A DNA stretch of 64,000 nt from Ampullimonas aquatilis (GCF_049675895.1 NZ_CP183834.1:1116001-1180000), one strand, 5' to 3'; positions 44,012-53,452 are shown, counted from the first letter of the stretch. The notes: generated from the letters alone by a model not told the origin. Numbers and translations: made by a program.

Positions 44012-44659
44012 ATCGGGTTGTTTGACCTTCTGCTTCATGACTTCCGCGACTTCCGGGAGGATGTAGATCGTCTTTAGCAAGGTTTCTGCGATATCGAGTG
44101 CAGCAACCAGCTCAGTTGCTTTCGGGGCGATCATCTCATGGGCAGCGACATTCCCCATAAAACGGTGAGCATGAAGGAACTTCGCCTGCTTCTTGGACAG
44201 CAGCCCCGACTCAGCAAGCTCATCTATTCCTTTGGCAAGAACCTTTGCTTTGGTCTTCTGCTCGAGGCAAACAGACTCGATCAAAGCGCGAAGTCCAATT
44301 GCTCCGAGGATGAGGGCATTGTGATTAAGCGCTTTCAGTGTTTCTGAATAGATGCGACGAGTCTTCTGTGGGAAGTTTTCGTGCCCGTCGATTGGTGGTC
44401 GACCATCTGTTCGATTGGGATAGAGCACTTCGAACTCCTCGGGCATTCCGGTGTACGGATCGACGCTCTCGGTATCCGAATGACTTGTGCGAAAGCTAAT
44501 GTCGTCACAGCCACAGCACTGAAGTACTTGATGGTCGGCCCACCACCGGATGTCACCATCACCAGTCTCGCCAGAATCATCCTTGTTGAACAAGATATCG
44601 TGATTGGTGGGGTGCTTGCAGGAGCGACAGAGCACTTTGATCCTCGCTGGTTTTGTCAT
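44006..44659 (-). CDS. DUF4145 protein, integron cassette 1
   Basis: A 217-residue soluble protein starting MTKPARIKVLCRSCKHPTNH, GAGG 7 nt upstream. An N-terminal zinc-ribbon-like region (CRSCKHPTNH ... LQCCGCDDISF) is followed by the DUF4145 helical domain (ALNHNALILGAIGLRALIESVC, then GLLSKKQAKFLHAHRFMGNVAAHE). DUF4145 domains occur in defence, restriction-linked and other accessory genes; the function here is unknown. It is the cassette nearest attI, the position of latest insertion and strongest expression from an integron promoter. Confidence 0.85.
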   Translation of the reverse strand: MTKPARIKVLCRSCKHPTNHDILFNKDDSGETGDGDIRWWADHQVLQCCGCDDISFRTSHSDTESVDPYTGMPEEFEVLYPNRTDGRPPIDGHENFPQKTRRIYSETLKALNHNALILGAIGLRALIESVCLEQKTKAKVLAKGIDELAESGLLSKKQAKFLHAHRFMGNVAAHEMIAPKATELVAALDIAETLLKTIYILPEVAEVMKQKVKQPDA

Positions 44660-44683
44660 AACCGATCCTCGTGTGGGATGAGT

Positions 44684-44814
44684 GCCTAACATTAAATAGA
44701 TGTATCGGAATATATCAAGCTGGTTTGTCTAAATCAAGTGCTGTTGTTAATTTCTATTGCCTGATATGCATTTGATATTTGACGCTCAATTTTATTAACC
44801 CTAAAATTTTACGG
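44684..44814 (-). other. attI-like site and intI leader
   Basis: GTTAGGC on the minus strand at 44690-44684 is the junction where the first cassette begins. The stretch from there to the intI start codon is AT-rich, non-coding and divergent between intI and the cassettes, the normal place of attI. No clear LexA box (CTGT-N8-ACAG) was found. Confidence 0.6.
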
Positions 44815-45003
44815 ATGGACGCTCAGCGAAATCCTCAACCACTCAAGCTTCTTGATCAGCTGCGTAGCGGTATTCGTACCCGGCATTATTCCATTCGCAC
44901 CGAAGACGCTTATGTCGATTGGGTACAGCACTTTATCCTATTTCGTGACAAAAGCAGCCCAAGTTATCAATCTAAATCTTCATATCAACATCTAGTCTGG
45001 TAG
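44815..45003 (+). pseudogene. intI: Truncated integron integrase IntI
   Basis: The first ~45 residues are typical IntI: LKLLDQLRSGIRTRHYSIRT, then EDAYVDWVQHFILFRDK. After that the sequence no longer resembles an integrase and stops after 62 codons, against ~320-340 in full proteins. The SAM-like N-terminal domain is cut and the entire catalytic tyrosine-recombinase domain is missing, so it cannot be active. It runs opposite to the cassettes, as in all integrons. Confidence 0.85.
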
Positions 45004-45099
45004 CTCACTCACAAGCTAATACAGTCTCGTGCAAGGAGTGTTGCCATCAGGTAGTGAAGCTCAATGGATGAATTGCATTGAGCCTCAAATGGTCCATCA

Positions 45100-45414
45100 C
45101 TACGCATTGCTAATGATTTTCTGAACCACGTTATCAACCGTCACTGGGCTTTCAAAGTAAGTAACAGTGGGTTCAGTGCCGTACTTCTCTCGCACAAACG
45201 TACGCCATGCTGCTGTGTACATTGCTTCTGCCTCGGCTCTTGAATTCCAAAGATAGACCCCGCCTGCGGTGCCGCCATCTTGGGAGAGCACATAGTGTTT
45301 GCGAAATAAACCTGGTACGCCTTGATATTTGGGTGCGGTGCTCATGAAGATGCTGCGGGCTTCTTCTTGAGTGATGGGTTTGGGGAGTGTGAAGCTGGTA
45401 AAGACGATGATCAT
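45100..45414 (-). CDS. YdhR-like small monooxygenase-fold protein
   Basis: A 104-residue ferredoxin-like alpha/beta-barrel protein. MIIVFTSFTLPKPITQEEAR, KYQGVPGLFRKHYVLSQDGG and GGVYLWNSRAEAEAMYT match the YdhR / antibiotic-biosynthesis monooxygenase-like group, usually dimeric and cofactor-free. GGAG lies 6 nt before the ATG. It abuts the intI remnant and may have replaced its 3' part. The gap 45415-45740 beyond it holds nothing recognisable besides the rarA leader. Confidence 0.78.
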   Translation of the reverse strand: MIIVFTSFTLPKPITQEEARSIFMSTAPKYQGVPGLFRKHYVLSQDGGTAGGVYLWNSRAEAEAMYTAAWRTFVREKYGTEPTVTYFESPVTVDNVVQKIISNA

Positions 45415-45740
45415 GTGCGTCTCCGATTGGGCAATGTGGACGAGGATATTCAGCGATTAAAAATGGATGCCCTTAGGCAGCCTGCCTGAATGAGCGCTTA
45501 AGCATGTCATTCAAAATTTTTGGCAGACAAGGTGAATGACATGATTAAGACGATGTGTAGATTGTAACTCTGTTTAATTTATTTTTCTGGTGTCGAATTT
45601 TGGCAATCTAAGGCCAATTATTTAGGCTGCGACTTAGCCACTTTAAACAGCACAATTCCCCATCCCATCATTGGGTTTAATATGTGGTCTATACCTTCAC
45701 CCATTAAATTCTTAAGCATTCCCTGCCTGTTAATGACGCC

Positions 45741-47054
45741 ATGACTGATCTCTTCTCCAACGCCCAACCCACGCACGCGCCGCTGGCAGAGCGTTTGCGG
45801 CCGCACACGCTGGACGAGGTGATTGGGCAGGCGCATTTGCTGGGGGCGGGCAAGCCTTTGCGGGTGGCGTTTGAGCAGGGGCAGCCGCATTCGATGATTT
45901 TGTGGGGGCCGCCTGGGGTGGGCAAGACCACGCTGGCGCGCTTGATGGCGTCGGGCTTTAAGGCCGACTTTATTGCCTTGTCGGCGGTGTTGTCGGGTGT
46001 GAAGGAAATTCGTGAAGCGGTAGCGCAGGCCGAGCAAACGCGGGCGCAAAGCGGGCGGCAGACTTTGCTGTTTGTGGATGAGGTGCACCGCTTCAACAAA
46101 AGCCAGCAGGATGCGTTTTTGCCGCATGTCGAAAGTGGCCTCTTTGTGTTTGTGGGTGCCACCACTGAAAATCCTTCGTTTGAAGTCAATAACGCCTTGT
46201 TGTCGCGGGCGGCGGTGTATGTGCTCAAGCCTTTGAGTGAGGCTGATTTGGGTTTGCTGTTAACGCGTGCCTGTGCCGAGTTGCAGGGTTTGACCATGAC
46301 TGATGCCGCGCGCAATACGCTGATTGCCAGCGCTGATGGTGATGGCCGCAAGCTGCTTAATAATTTAGAGATTGTGGCGCGCGCAGCGGTGAATCAGCAT
46401 GTTGACGAAGCTTTGCTGGCCAATGCCTTGTCAGAAAACCTGCGCCGTTTTGATAAGGGCGGTGATGCCTTTTACGACCAGATTTCGGCCTTGCATAAAT
46501 CGGTGCGTGGTTCCAATCCGGATGCCTCTTTATATTGGTTTTGTCGCATGCTTGATGGTGGTGCAGACCCGCGCTATTTAGCCCGCAGAATGATTCGTAT
46601 GGCCAGTGAAGATATTGGTCTGGCTGATCCTCGCGCCTTGCAAGTCACACTCAGCGCGGCCGATGTTTACGAGCGGCTGGGCACGCCCGAAGGTGAGCTG
46701 GCCTTGGCCGAAGCCGTGGTGTACCTGGCTTGCGCGGCCAAGTCCAATGCGGTGTACAAAGCCTATAACGCAGCACGGGCTTTTGTGGCCAAAGAAAAAT
46801 CCCATCCGGTACCCGTGCATTTACGAAATGCACCCACCAGGTTGATGAAAGAGCTGGGCTACGGCCATGATTACCGTTATGCCCATGATGAGCCCAACGC
46901 CTATGCGGCGGGTGAGACTTATTTTCCGGATGAGCTGGAGCAAGCCCCGCAGGGTGCGCCGCATTTTTATATGCCCACACCGCGCGGTATGGAAGCCAAG
47001 ATTGCCGACAAGCTGCAATGGTTGAAGTCGTTGGATGATGAGGCCAAGGAGTAG
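45741..47054 (+). CDS. rarA: Replication-associated recombination protein RarA (MgsA)
   Basis: A 437-residue AAA+ ATPase of the clamp-loader/WRNIP1 family acting at stalled replication forks. Walker A is GPPGVGKTT at residue 56, Walker B is LLFVDEVHRFNKSQQD near 110, and the sensor GATTENPSFEVNNALLSR follows. The C-terminal tetramerisation domain includes SLYWFCRMLDGGADPRYLARR and AYNAARAFV. The start MTDLFSNAQPTHAPLAERLRP is typical. In many Burkholderiales serS follows directly; here two genes lie between. Confidence 0.96.
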   Translation: MTDLFSNAQPTHAPLAERLRPHTLDEVIGQAHLLGAGKPLRVAFEQGQPHSMILWGPPGVGKTTLARLMASGFKADFIALSAVLSGVKEIREAVAQAEQTRAQSGRQTLLFVDEVHRFNKSQQDAFLPHVESGLFVFVGATTENPSFEVNNALLSRAAVYVLKPLSEADLGLLLTRACAELQGLTMTDAARNTLIASADGDGRKLLNNLEIVARAAVNQHVDEALLANALSENLRRFDKGGDAFYDQISALHKSVRGSNPDASLYWFCRMLDGGADPRYLARRMIRMASEDIGLADPRALQVTLSAADVYERLGTPEGELALAEAVVYLACAAKSNAVYKAYNAARAFVAKEKSHPVPVHLRNAPTRLMKELGYGHDYRYAHDEPNAYAAGETYFPDELEQAPQGAPHFYMPTPRGMEAKIADKLQWLKSLDDEAKE

Positions 47055-47096
47055 GGCGTCATCATCGGCTTTTGTTAATTTTTAATATTTAAAATT

Positions 47097-48062
47097 TCAA
47101 GCTTTGCAGCGTGAATTTAGCGCGGGTTTAATGGCGCTTTGAATAGGCACCACTGGCGCAGCGCCAGTGGTTTTGGCGACGGCATGTGTGTTGCCCTTGT
47201 TGGCTTGGGATGAACCAATCAACACGCCTGAAATCACCAATGCGGCCCCGACGATTTGCCCGCTTGAAATACTTTGTCCCAGCGCCACGCCAATCAATGC
47301 GGTAAACATGGGCACCAGGTTGATGAACACTGCTGCCCGTGTTGCGCCAATTTTGGCGATGCCCTGATTCCACCAGATATAAGCCAGTACCGAGCCAAAT
47401 ACGGCCATGGCCCCAATGGCTAACGCGGTGGGTGTGGCTGGTACACTCAACAAGTCGTCCGATGCCAGCAAGGACATGCCCGTCAAGGTGATGGCACCGA
47501 TGATGATGGTGCTGGTGGTCATGGACATGGTGGGCAGGTTTTTGACAAAGCGTTTGGGGATGACGGCATACAGCGCCCAGCAGATGCAGCCGAGCAGAAT
47601 CAGCACATCGCCCATTGAAAACGACAGGCTCAACAAAGTGTGCAACGAACCCTGGCTTACTACAGTAGCAACACCCGCCAAGCCCAAGGCAAAGCCCAGC
47701 CATTGGCGTGCCGAAATCGAATCACGATTGATAGCGGCTGACAGCAGGGCGGTGATGGATGGGTTGAGTGCCATGATCAATGCACCATTAACGGGTGAGG
47801 TGAGCTTGAGGCCAAAGAACAGGGCCGCATTGAAACCAAAGACACCAATCACGCCCATGCCAATCAGGGGCAGGAGGTTTTGTCGAACGGCCAGCCCATC
47901 CCAACTTTTTTGACGAGCTGCCATCACTGCCAAAATGGCGCCAGCAATGATGAAGCGCCAGGCCGCTGTTGAAAGTGGTGACATGAACTGAATGGCAAAC
48001 TTGCCCAGATGAAAGGTGGCTGCCCAGAAAAAGGTGGTCAGGATCAGATAGAGATAAGTCAT
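47097..48062 (-). CDS. EamA/DMT-family transporter
   Basis: A 321-residue inner-membrane protein with about ten hydrophobic helices in two EamA repeats. The first begins LYLILTTFFWAATFHLGKFA; the second includes GDVLILLGCICWALYAVIPK. Members export amino acids, nucleosides or other metabolites. Start at 48062 with AAGG upstream. It is divergent from a LysR gene across about 105 bp, a common regulator-exporter pair. Confidence 0.9.
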   Translation of the reverse strand: MTYLYLILTTFFWAATFHLGKFAIQFMSPLSTAAWRFIIAGAILAVMAARQKSWDGLAVRQNLLPLIGMGVIGVFGFNAALFFGLKLTSPVNGALIMALNPSITALLSAAINRDSISARQWLGFALGLAGVATVVSQGSLHTLLSLSFSMGDVLILLGCICWALYAVIPKRFVKNLPTMSMTTSTIIIGAITLTGMSLLASDDLLSVPATPTALAIGAMAVFGSVLAYIWWNQGIAKIGATRAAVFINLVPMFTALIGVALGQSISSGQIVGAALVISGVLIGSSQANKGNTHAVAKTTGAAPVVPIQSAIKPALNSRCKA

Positions 48063-48167
48063 GGTTGGCCTTTTCTGCTGAGGCTGAATGAAAGCGGAAT
48101 GGGATTGACGGTGCATCATTCAGGTGGCTATTATCACTTTTCATGGATGAAAAAAGAATGGCTAAAA

Positions 48168-49097
48168 ATGGCAAAGAGTTTTCCAAAAAATGATGTACTT
48201 GGTCTGGACTGGAATGACCTCAAGTTTTTTCTGGCAGTCGCGCGGGCAGGGGGCTTGACTCCCGCAGCACAAGAACTTGGCACCAGCCCATCAACTGTGT
48301 CGCGTCATATCGAGGCGCTGGAACAGCGTTTGGGCGTGACGCTGTTTTTACGCCAGCAGACCGGTTATCTGCTGACCGACCAAGGCAAGGAAATGCTGGA
48401 GCCGATTGGTACGGTTGAGCAATCCATGCTCACCGTGGAGCGGCGTGGCGACAGTGTGCAGCAGGACGAGCGCATTAGCGGCCGGGTGCGTTTGGCCACG
48501 TCCGAAGGGTTGGCCACGTTTTTGGTAACACCGCATTTGATGCGGTTTTGGCAGCGTTATCCGCTGGTGCAGGTGGAATTGATCAGTGGTGCGGCCCTGG
48601 TTGACTTAAGCCGTCGCGAGGCAGATCTGGCATTGCGCTTTGTCAACCCTTCCGAGCATTCAGCCAGCCAGGATTACATCGCCATGCATTTGGGCGCGAT
48701 CCATTTCAACCCGTATTGCGCGCGTTCGCTGGTAGGCGACAATCCACCTGAGTTTGCGCAGCTGGTTGAGCAACTGGACTATATTTCATGGGATGACGAT
48801 TGGACCAGCCTGCCCATGGCCAATTGGATTGCCAAACAGTTTCACGACAAAAAGCCCATTCTCACCAGCAACAGCATGATTGTGCATTATCAGGCCGTAC
48901 GCGGTGGCGCCGGATTGGCGCTCTTGCCCGATTACATTGGCTTGCATGATCCGCTGCTTTATAAAGTGCCGCTTCCTGAGCATCTCATACCCAAGCGCGA
49001 CTTGTGGCTGGTCTATCACCGTGACCTCAAAGCCAGCCAGCGTGTGATTGCCATGCGCGATTTTTTGAAGGAGCTGGTGCAAGAGATAGCGGCTTAA
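48168..49097 (+). CDS. LysR-family transcriptional regulator
   Basis: A 309-residue regulator with the helix-turn-helix at residues ~12-70 (DLKFFLAVARAGGLTPAAQE, TSPSTVSRHIEALEQ) and an effector-binding domain after ~95. An ATG seven codons upstream is also possible. It is divergent from the EamA exporter, which it probably controls by a site in the shared intergenic region. Confidence 0.9.
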   Translation: MAKSFPKNDVLGLDWNDLKFFLAVARAGGLTPAAQELGTSPSTVSRHIEALEQRLGVTLFLRQQTGYLLTDQGKEMLEPIGTVEQSMLTVERRGDSVQQDERISGRVRLATSEGLATFLVTPHLMRFWQRYPLVQVELISGAALVDLSRREADLALRFVNPSEHSASQDYIAMHLGAIHFNPYCARSLVGDNPPEFAQLVEQLDYISWDDDWTSLPMANWIAKQFHDKKPILTSNSMIVHYQAVRGGAGLALLPDYIGLHDPLLYKVPLPEHLIPKRDLWLVYHRDLKASQRVIAMRDFLKELVQEIAA

Positions 49098-49274
49098 AGC
49101 ACAACGGTTTGTTTACCTGAGGCTGCACCATCAAGCAGATGGTCATTCAGATTTGTCGTGTGCATGATTCAAACTATAGGATGGGTTATGAGAACTTTGT
49201 GTCTTTGATTGTGATTCAACGGCATAATTACGGGCTAGTCTTTGAAAATTTGCGTCTGGATTTGGTTGATTTTT

Positions 49275-49348
49275 TATACTATAGGGGTGTATAAATTTTG
49301 ATCTAATAAATACGCACTTAAGATGCTATAAAATACAATATACTCCTT
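49275..49348 (+). repeat. Dispersed ~73-bp intergenic repeat, copy C
   Basis: It starts TATACTATAGGGGTGTATAA, has the core AATAAATACGCACTTAAG and ends ATATACTCCTT. It sits 55 bp upstream of the serS start, in the 306-bp gap 49098-49403. Closest to copy B. Confidence 0.72.
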
Positions 49349-49403
49349 TAAAATACTCTATTTGGGTAGCTTTTCTACCTTACTACTGATTGATCTCTGA
49401 TTT

Positions 49404-50699
49404 ATGCTCGATATCCAACTGCTCCGTAAAGACCTCGACGCTGTCGTCACCCGACTGGCTGATCGTGGATTTGCCTTTCCCAAGGACAGCTTTAGCCAGC
49501 TTGAGGCTGAGCGCAAGCAAATTCAAACGCGCACCGAAGAACTGCAGGCACAGCGCAATAGCTTGTCCAAGCAGGTTGGCATGCTCAAGGGCAAGGGCGA
49601 AGATGCGTCGGCAGTGATGGCGCAAGTCGGTGGTATCAATGATGAGCTGAAAACGTCTGCCGACAAGCTGGAGCTGATTCAAACACAATTGGATGCCATG
49701 TTGCTGACGATTCCCAACCTGCCGCATGAGAGTGTGCCGGTGGGCAAGAGCGAAGCCGACAATGTAGAAGTGCGTAAAGTGGGCACGCCGCGCCACTTTG
49801 AGTTTGCGGTGAAAGACCATGTTGATTTGGGTACGCCCCTGGGTCTGGATTTTGATACCGGTGCCAAGTTGTCGGGGGCACGCTTTACGGTGATGAAGGG
49901 GCAGATTGCGCGTTTGCATCGGGCGCTCGCGCAATTCATGCTCGACACCCATACCGCCGAACATGGTTATACCGAGCATTACACCCCCTACTTGGTGAAT
50001 GCTGAATCCTTGCGTGGCACAGGCCAATTGCCCAAGTTTGAAGAAGATTTATTTAAAATTCCAGGTGTGGCTGGTGATGAGTCGGCCCGTTCCTTTTACT
50101 TGATCCCGACTTCGGAAGTCACGCTGACCAACACGGTACGTGGTGATATTTTGTCGGCGGAATCCCTGCCGCTCAAGCTCACTGCCCACACTCCCTGTTT
50201 TCGTTCCGAAGCCGGCAGCTATGGTCGTGATACCCGCGGCATGATTCGTCAGCATCAGTTTGACAAGGTGGAAATGGTGCAGATCGTTGAGCCATCCAAG
50301 TCCTACGAGGCACTCGAAGAGATGCTTGGCCATGCTGAAAACATCCTGAAAAAACTCGGCTTGCCCTATCGGGTGATTACCTTGTGTACCGGTGATATGG
50401 GCTTTGGTGCCACCAAGACGTATGACATTGAAGTCTGGTTGCCGGCACAGAATACCTATCGTGAAATTTCCTCGGTATCCAACTGTGAAGCCTTTCAGGC
50501 GCGCCGCATGCAAACGCGTTACCGGCCGCAGGATGGTGGCAAGGCCAAACCGGAACTGGTTCATACCCTCAATGGCTCGGGCCTGGCAGTCGGTCGCACT
50601 TTGGTCGCGGTATTGGAAAATTATCAGAATGCCGATGGCAGCATGACGGTGCCGGAAGTGCTCAAGCCTTATATGGGGCAACTGAATCAGCTGAGTTAG
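49404..50699 (+). CDS. serS: Seryl-tRNA synthetase
   Basis: Charges tRNA-Ser with serine. It has 431 residues, the family length. An N-terminal coiled-coil arm at ~30-100 (QLEAERKQIQTRTEELQAQR, split here) is followed by the class II core: motif 2 PCFRSEAGSYGRDTRGMIR, the serine-site segment TSEVTLTN, and motif 3 LNGSGLAVGRTLVAVLENYQ. Start MLDIQLLRKDLDAV is typical. A tRNA-Ser gene lies 2.8 kb downstream. Confidence 0.98.
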   Translation: MLDIQLLRKDLDAVVTRLADRGFAFPKDSFSQLEAERKQIQTRTEELQAQRNSLSKQVGMLKGKGEDASAVMAQVGGINDELKTSADKLELIQTQLDAMLLTIPNLPHESVPVGKSEADNVEVRKVGTPRHFEFAVKDHVDLGTPLGLDFDTGAKLSGARFTVMKGQIARLHRALAQFMLDTHTAEHGYTEHYTPYLVNAESLRGTGQLPKFEEDLFKIPGVAGDESARSFYLIPTSEVTLTNTVRGDILSAESLPLKLTAHTPCFRSEAGSYGRDTRGMIRQHQFDKVEMVQIVEPSKSYEALEEMLGHAENILKKLGLPYRVITLCTGDMGFGATKTYDIEVWLPAQNTYREISSVSNCEAFQARRMQTRYRPQDGGKAKPELVHTLNGSGLAVGRTLVAVLENYQNADGSMTVPEVLKPYMGQLNQLS

Positions 50700-50845
50700 T
50701 CAACCAAGTTAGTCAGACGAGCTCATCAGCTAAGTTCGTGAGTTAAGGTAGTCAGTGCGAGGGCAAGGATGATGACTTCTTGATATCTGCCAGTACCTCT
50801 GTGGGTTGATCTACTTAGTGACGAGTGTTGGAGACGCGGTCTAAT

Positions 50846-53452
50846 ATGAAAATAAAATTGCCCGACGATGCGCTGCCGAGTCAGCAGACTGGTTCAGTCA
50901 GTACAGTCTGGACGCGGCTGTTCGGGCGGCCAGATCGTTTTGCAAAACTCAGTCAGTCGGAGTTGATGTATCTGGTGCAAAGCCATTTCTTTGAGGCGTC
51001 ACCTTTGCCGTTGGCACGCTTTGATCAGTCGATGCGCATGATTTTCTGCAATCAGGCCTGGGCTAGACTGGTCGATGCCACAGTCGCCAAACTGGTCGGT
51101 ACAACCTGTCTGCTCAATGGTTTAAATGCCAATCGGCAACAATATCTCCAACGCAGCATGCAGGCCGGTCAACCCATCTCCTTGAGTATGACCTTAAATC
51201 ATGACAATGGGCGCACTCAGGAAATTGATGTGTGGTTTACCCCCGAAGCAGGGCCCGATAGTCAGGTCATTACCTTCACCGCATTAGGTCGGGATATGAC
51301 TGAACAGAAACGCCAGGCGGATCTGTTTAATCAGACTCGGCAACGACTCGACTTTGCCATGCGTGGTGCCAAGGTCAGCACTTGGGAGTGGCTGGTTCAA
51401 CAAAATCGGATTCGGATTCAGGGTACGCATTCAGTCATTACTGGGCGACCTGGTGTGGATCAGGAGGTCATCCCGGTACCGGTGTTTATCAATGCTGTCC
51501 ATCCGGACGATCGACTGCATTTGCGCAAGCAGCTGATCAGTGCAATGCGTGGTGAAACAGCCGAGTTGTCTGCCGAGTTTCGCATTCTTGATCCTGGCAG
51601 TGATCGGCACCATCCGCAATGGCGTTGGGCGCATGTGCGTGGCGCGATTGTGGAGCGTGATTTGCAAAAGGGCACTGCCAAACGCATGGCAGGTATCTTT
51701 CATGAGATCAATGATCGTAAAGAAGCCGAGCTGGCACTGAAGAGTTCTGAGGCGCGTTTCAAATCACTGCTTGAATTGTCGGCTGACTATTACTGGGAAC
51801 TGGATGAGCAGTTTCGATTTGTGACTTTTGATGGCAATCATGTGGATCGCCTGAAAGATTCACTCTGCGAAATCGAACTACAGCAAACTGTCAGCGAATT
51901 CATGATTGGCAAGTGCCGCTGGGATTTGCCCGGCCATGAAATCATCAGTCCATCAATGGATTGGGTCAGTCATCAAGCTCTCCTGGAAACGCATGTGCCT
52001 TTTGCTATGACGGTGCGTCATCAGTCGAGCAATGGTGGTGATTTTTACTACGATATTCGCGGCACGCCCTGGTGGGATGAGCAAGGCCATTTCAACGGTT
52101 ATCGCGGCGTCAGTCATGATGTGACGGAGCGGATGCGCAATGAGCAGCGAGTACGACATCTGGCTTATCATGATGCACTGACCGAGTTGCCCAACCGTAT
52201 GCTGATGCAAGATCGGGTGGAGCGGATTCTTTCCGAAAGCCGTCGCACCCATCAACAGTTTGCCTTGCTGTTTATGGATCTGGATAACTTCAAGGCCATC
52301 AACGACACGCAAGGTCATGATTGTGGCGACGAAGTGTTGCGCGTCAGCAGTCAGCGTTTGTTATCCCGTTTGCGGGAGGCCGATACACTGGCACGCTTTG
52401 CCGGTGATGAGTTTGTCATTTTGCTGCCCTTGTTGCACATTGCCGACGATGCTGCACTGGTAGCAGAAAAACTGCTTGATGCCTTGCGTGAACCGATTCT
52501 TTTTGACGGCAAGCAGATTTTTGTTTCTGGCAGTATTGGCATTGCGGTCTATCCCAATGATGGTGAAACGGTGGAAAAGCTGCTCGATAATGCCGATGCG
52601 GCGATGTATGCGGCCAAGCAGGCCGGGCGCAACAATTACCACTTTTTTACCAGCAAACTCAATCTGCAAAGACAAAAGCGTTTGGCCATTGAATCGGAAA
52701 TGCGCGCTGCTTTTGAGCGTGGTGAATTCAGCGTGTACTACCAGCCCAAGTTTGATCTGGCGACCCGTGCCTTGATTGGTACCGAAGCCCTGTTGCGTTG
52801 GCAGCGCAATGACGGCTCGTTTGTAGATCCTTCCGACTTCATTCCGATTGCCGAAGAAAACGGCATGATTGGCACGATTGGTCGTTGGGTATTGCGCCAA
52901 GCGGTCATGCAAACTCGCCAATGGCATGCGCAAGGACTCAAACTATCGATTGCAGTCAATGTGTCGGCAGTCCAGCTACGCCAAAAGCGTTTTATTGATT
53001 TTCTTAGAGAAACACTTGAAGAAAGCGGTATCCCGGTCACGTCGTTGATACTCGAACTCACCGAAACGGCATTGCTGGCGCAAAATGAAAACGGCGAAGC
53101 CATCATTCAACGTGTGCATGATATGGGTGTGACGCTGAGTCTGGATGATTTTGGCACAGGCTTTTCCAGCCTGTCTTACCTGCAGCGATACCCATTTAAA
53201 GAAGTCAAAATTGATCGTTCATTTACCCGCGATATTTGTGATGATGTTCGCGATGCCGCTTTGGTACGCGCAATCATCGGTCTGGCAAAAAACCTGGGTT
53301 TGAATCTGGTTGCCGAAGGCATTGAAACACCGAGGCAGTTGACCATGCTGGCACTGTCTGGCTGTCCATTTGGTCAAGGTTATCTATTTTCACGACCATT
53401 GAGCGTGAACCAGTTCAATCAAAACTATTTGCCAGCGCATTCACCAGGCTGA
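50846..53452 (+). CDS. PAS-GGDEF-EAL cyclic di-GMP signalling protein
   Basis: An 868-residue cytoplasmic sensor from the ATG at 50846. Three PAS-like domains occupy ~45-150, ~155-290 and ~300-430 (LLELSADYYWELDEQFRF; PWWDEQGHFNGYRGVSHDVT). Next is a diguanylate cyclase domain with HDALTELPNRMLMQDR and the variant signature AGDEF (~519), then an EAL phosphodiesterase domain with EALLRW (~647), ELTETALL and DDFGTGFSSLSYL. EAL residues look intact, so c-di-GMP hydrolysis is likely; the AGDEF half may be active or GTP-sensing. No membrane segment is seen. Confidence 0.93.
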   Translation: MKIKLPDDALPSQQTGSVSTVWTRLFGRPDRFAKLSQSELMYLVQSHFFEASPLPLARFDQSMRMIFCNQAWARLVDATVAKLVGTTCLLNGLNANRQQYLQRSMQAGQPISLSMTLNHDNGRTQEIDVWFTPEAGPDSQVITFTALGRDMTEQKRQADLFNQTRQRLDFAMRGAKVSTWEWLVQQNRIRIQGTHSVITGRPGVDQEVIPVPVFINAVHPDDRLHLRKQLISAMRGETAELSAEFRILDPGSDRHHPQWRWAHVRGAIVERDLQKGTAKRMAGIFHEINDRKEAELALKSSEARFKSLLELSADYYWELDEQFRFVTFDGNHVDRLKDSLCEIELQQTVSEFMIGKCRWDLPGHEIISPSMDWVSHQALLETHVPFAMTVRHQSSNGGDFYYDIRGTPWWDEQGHFNGYRGVSHDVTERMRNEQRVRHLAYHDALTELPNRMLMQDRVERILSESRRTHQQFALLFMDLDNFKAINDTQGHDCGDEVLRVSSQRLLSRLREADTLARFAGDEFVILLPLLHIADDAALVAEKLLDALREPILFDGKQIFVSGSIGIAVYPNDGETVEKLLDNADAAMYAAKQAGRNNYHFFTSKLNLQRQKRLAIESEMRAAFERGEFSVYYQPKFDLATRALIGTEALLRWQRNDGSFVDPSDFIPIAEENGMIGTIGRWVLRQAVMQTRQWHAQGLKLSIAVNVSAVQLRQKRFIDFLRETLEESGIPVTSLILELTETALLAQNENGEAIIQRVHDMGVTLSLDDFGTGFSSLSYLQRYPFKEVKIDRSFTRDICDDVRDAALVRAIIGLAKNLGLNLVAEGIETPRQLTMLALSGCPFGQGYLFSRPLSVNQFNQNYLPAHSPG

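Noticed and set aside
44815..45003. Phage integrase fragment
   Set aside because: The N-terminal sequence is of the integron IntI type, and attC-bounded cassettes lie next to it in the correct orientation.
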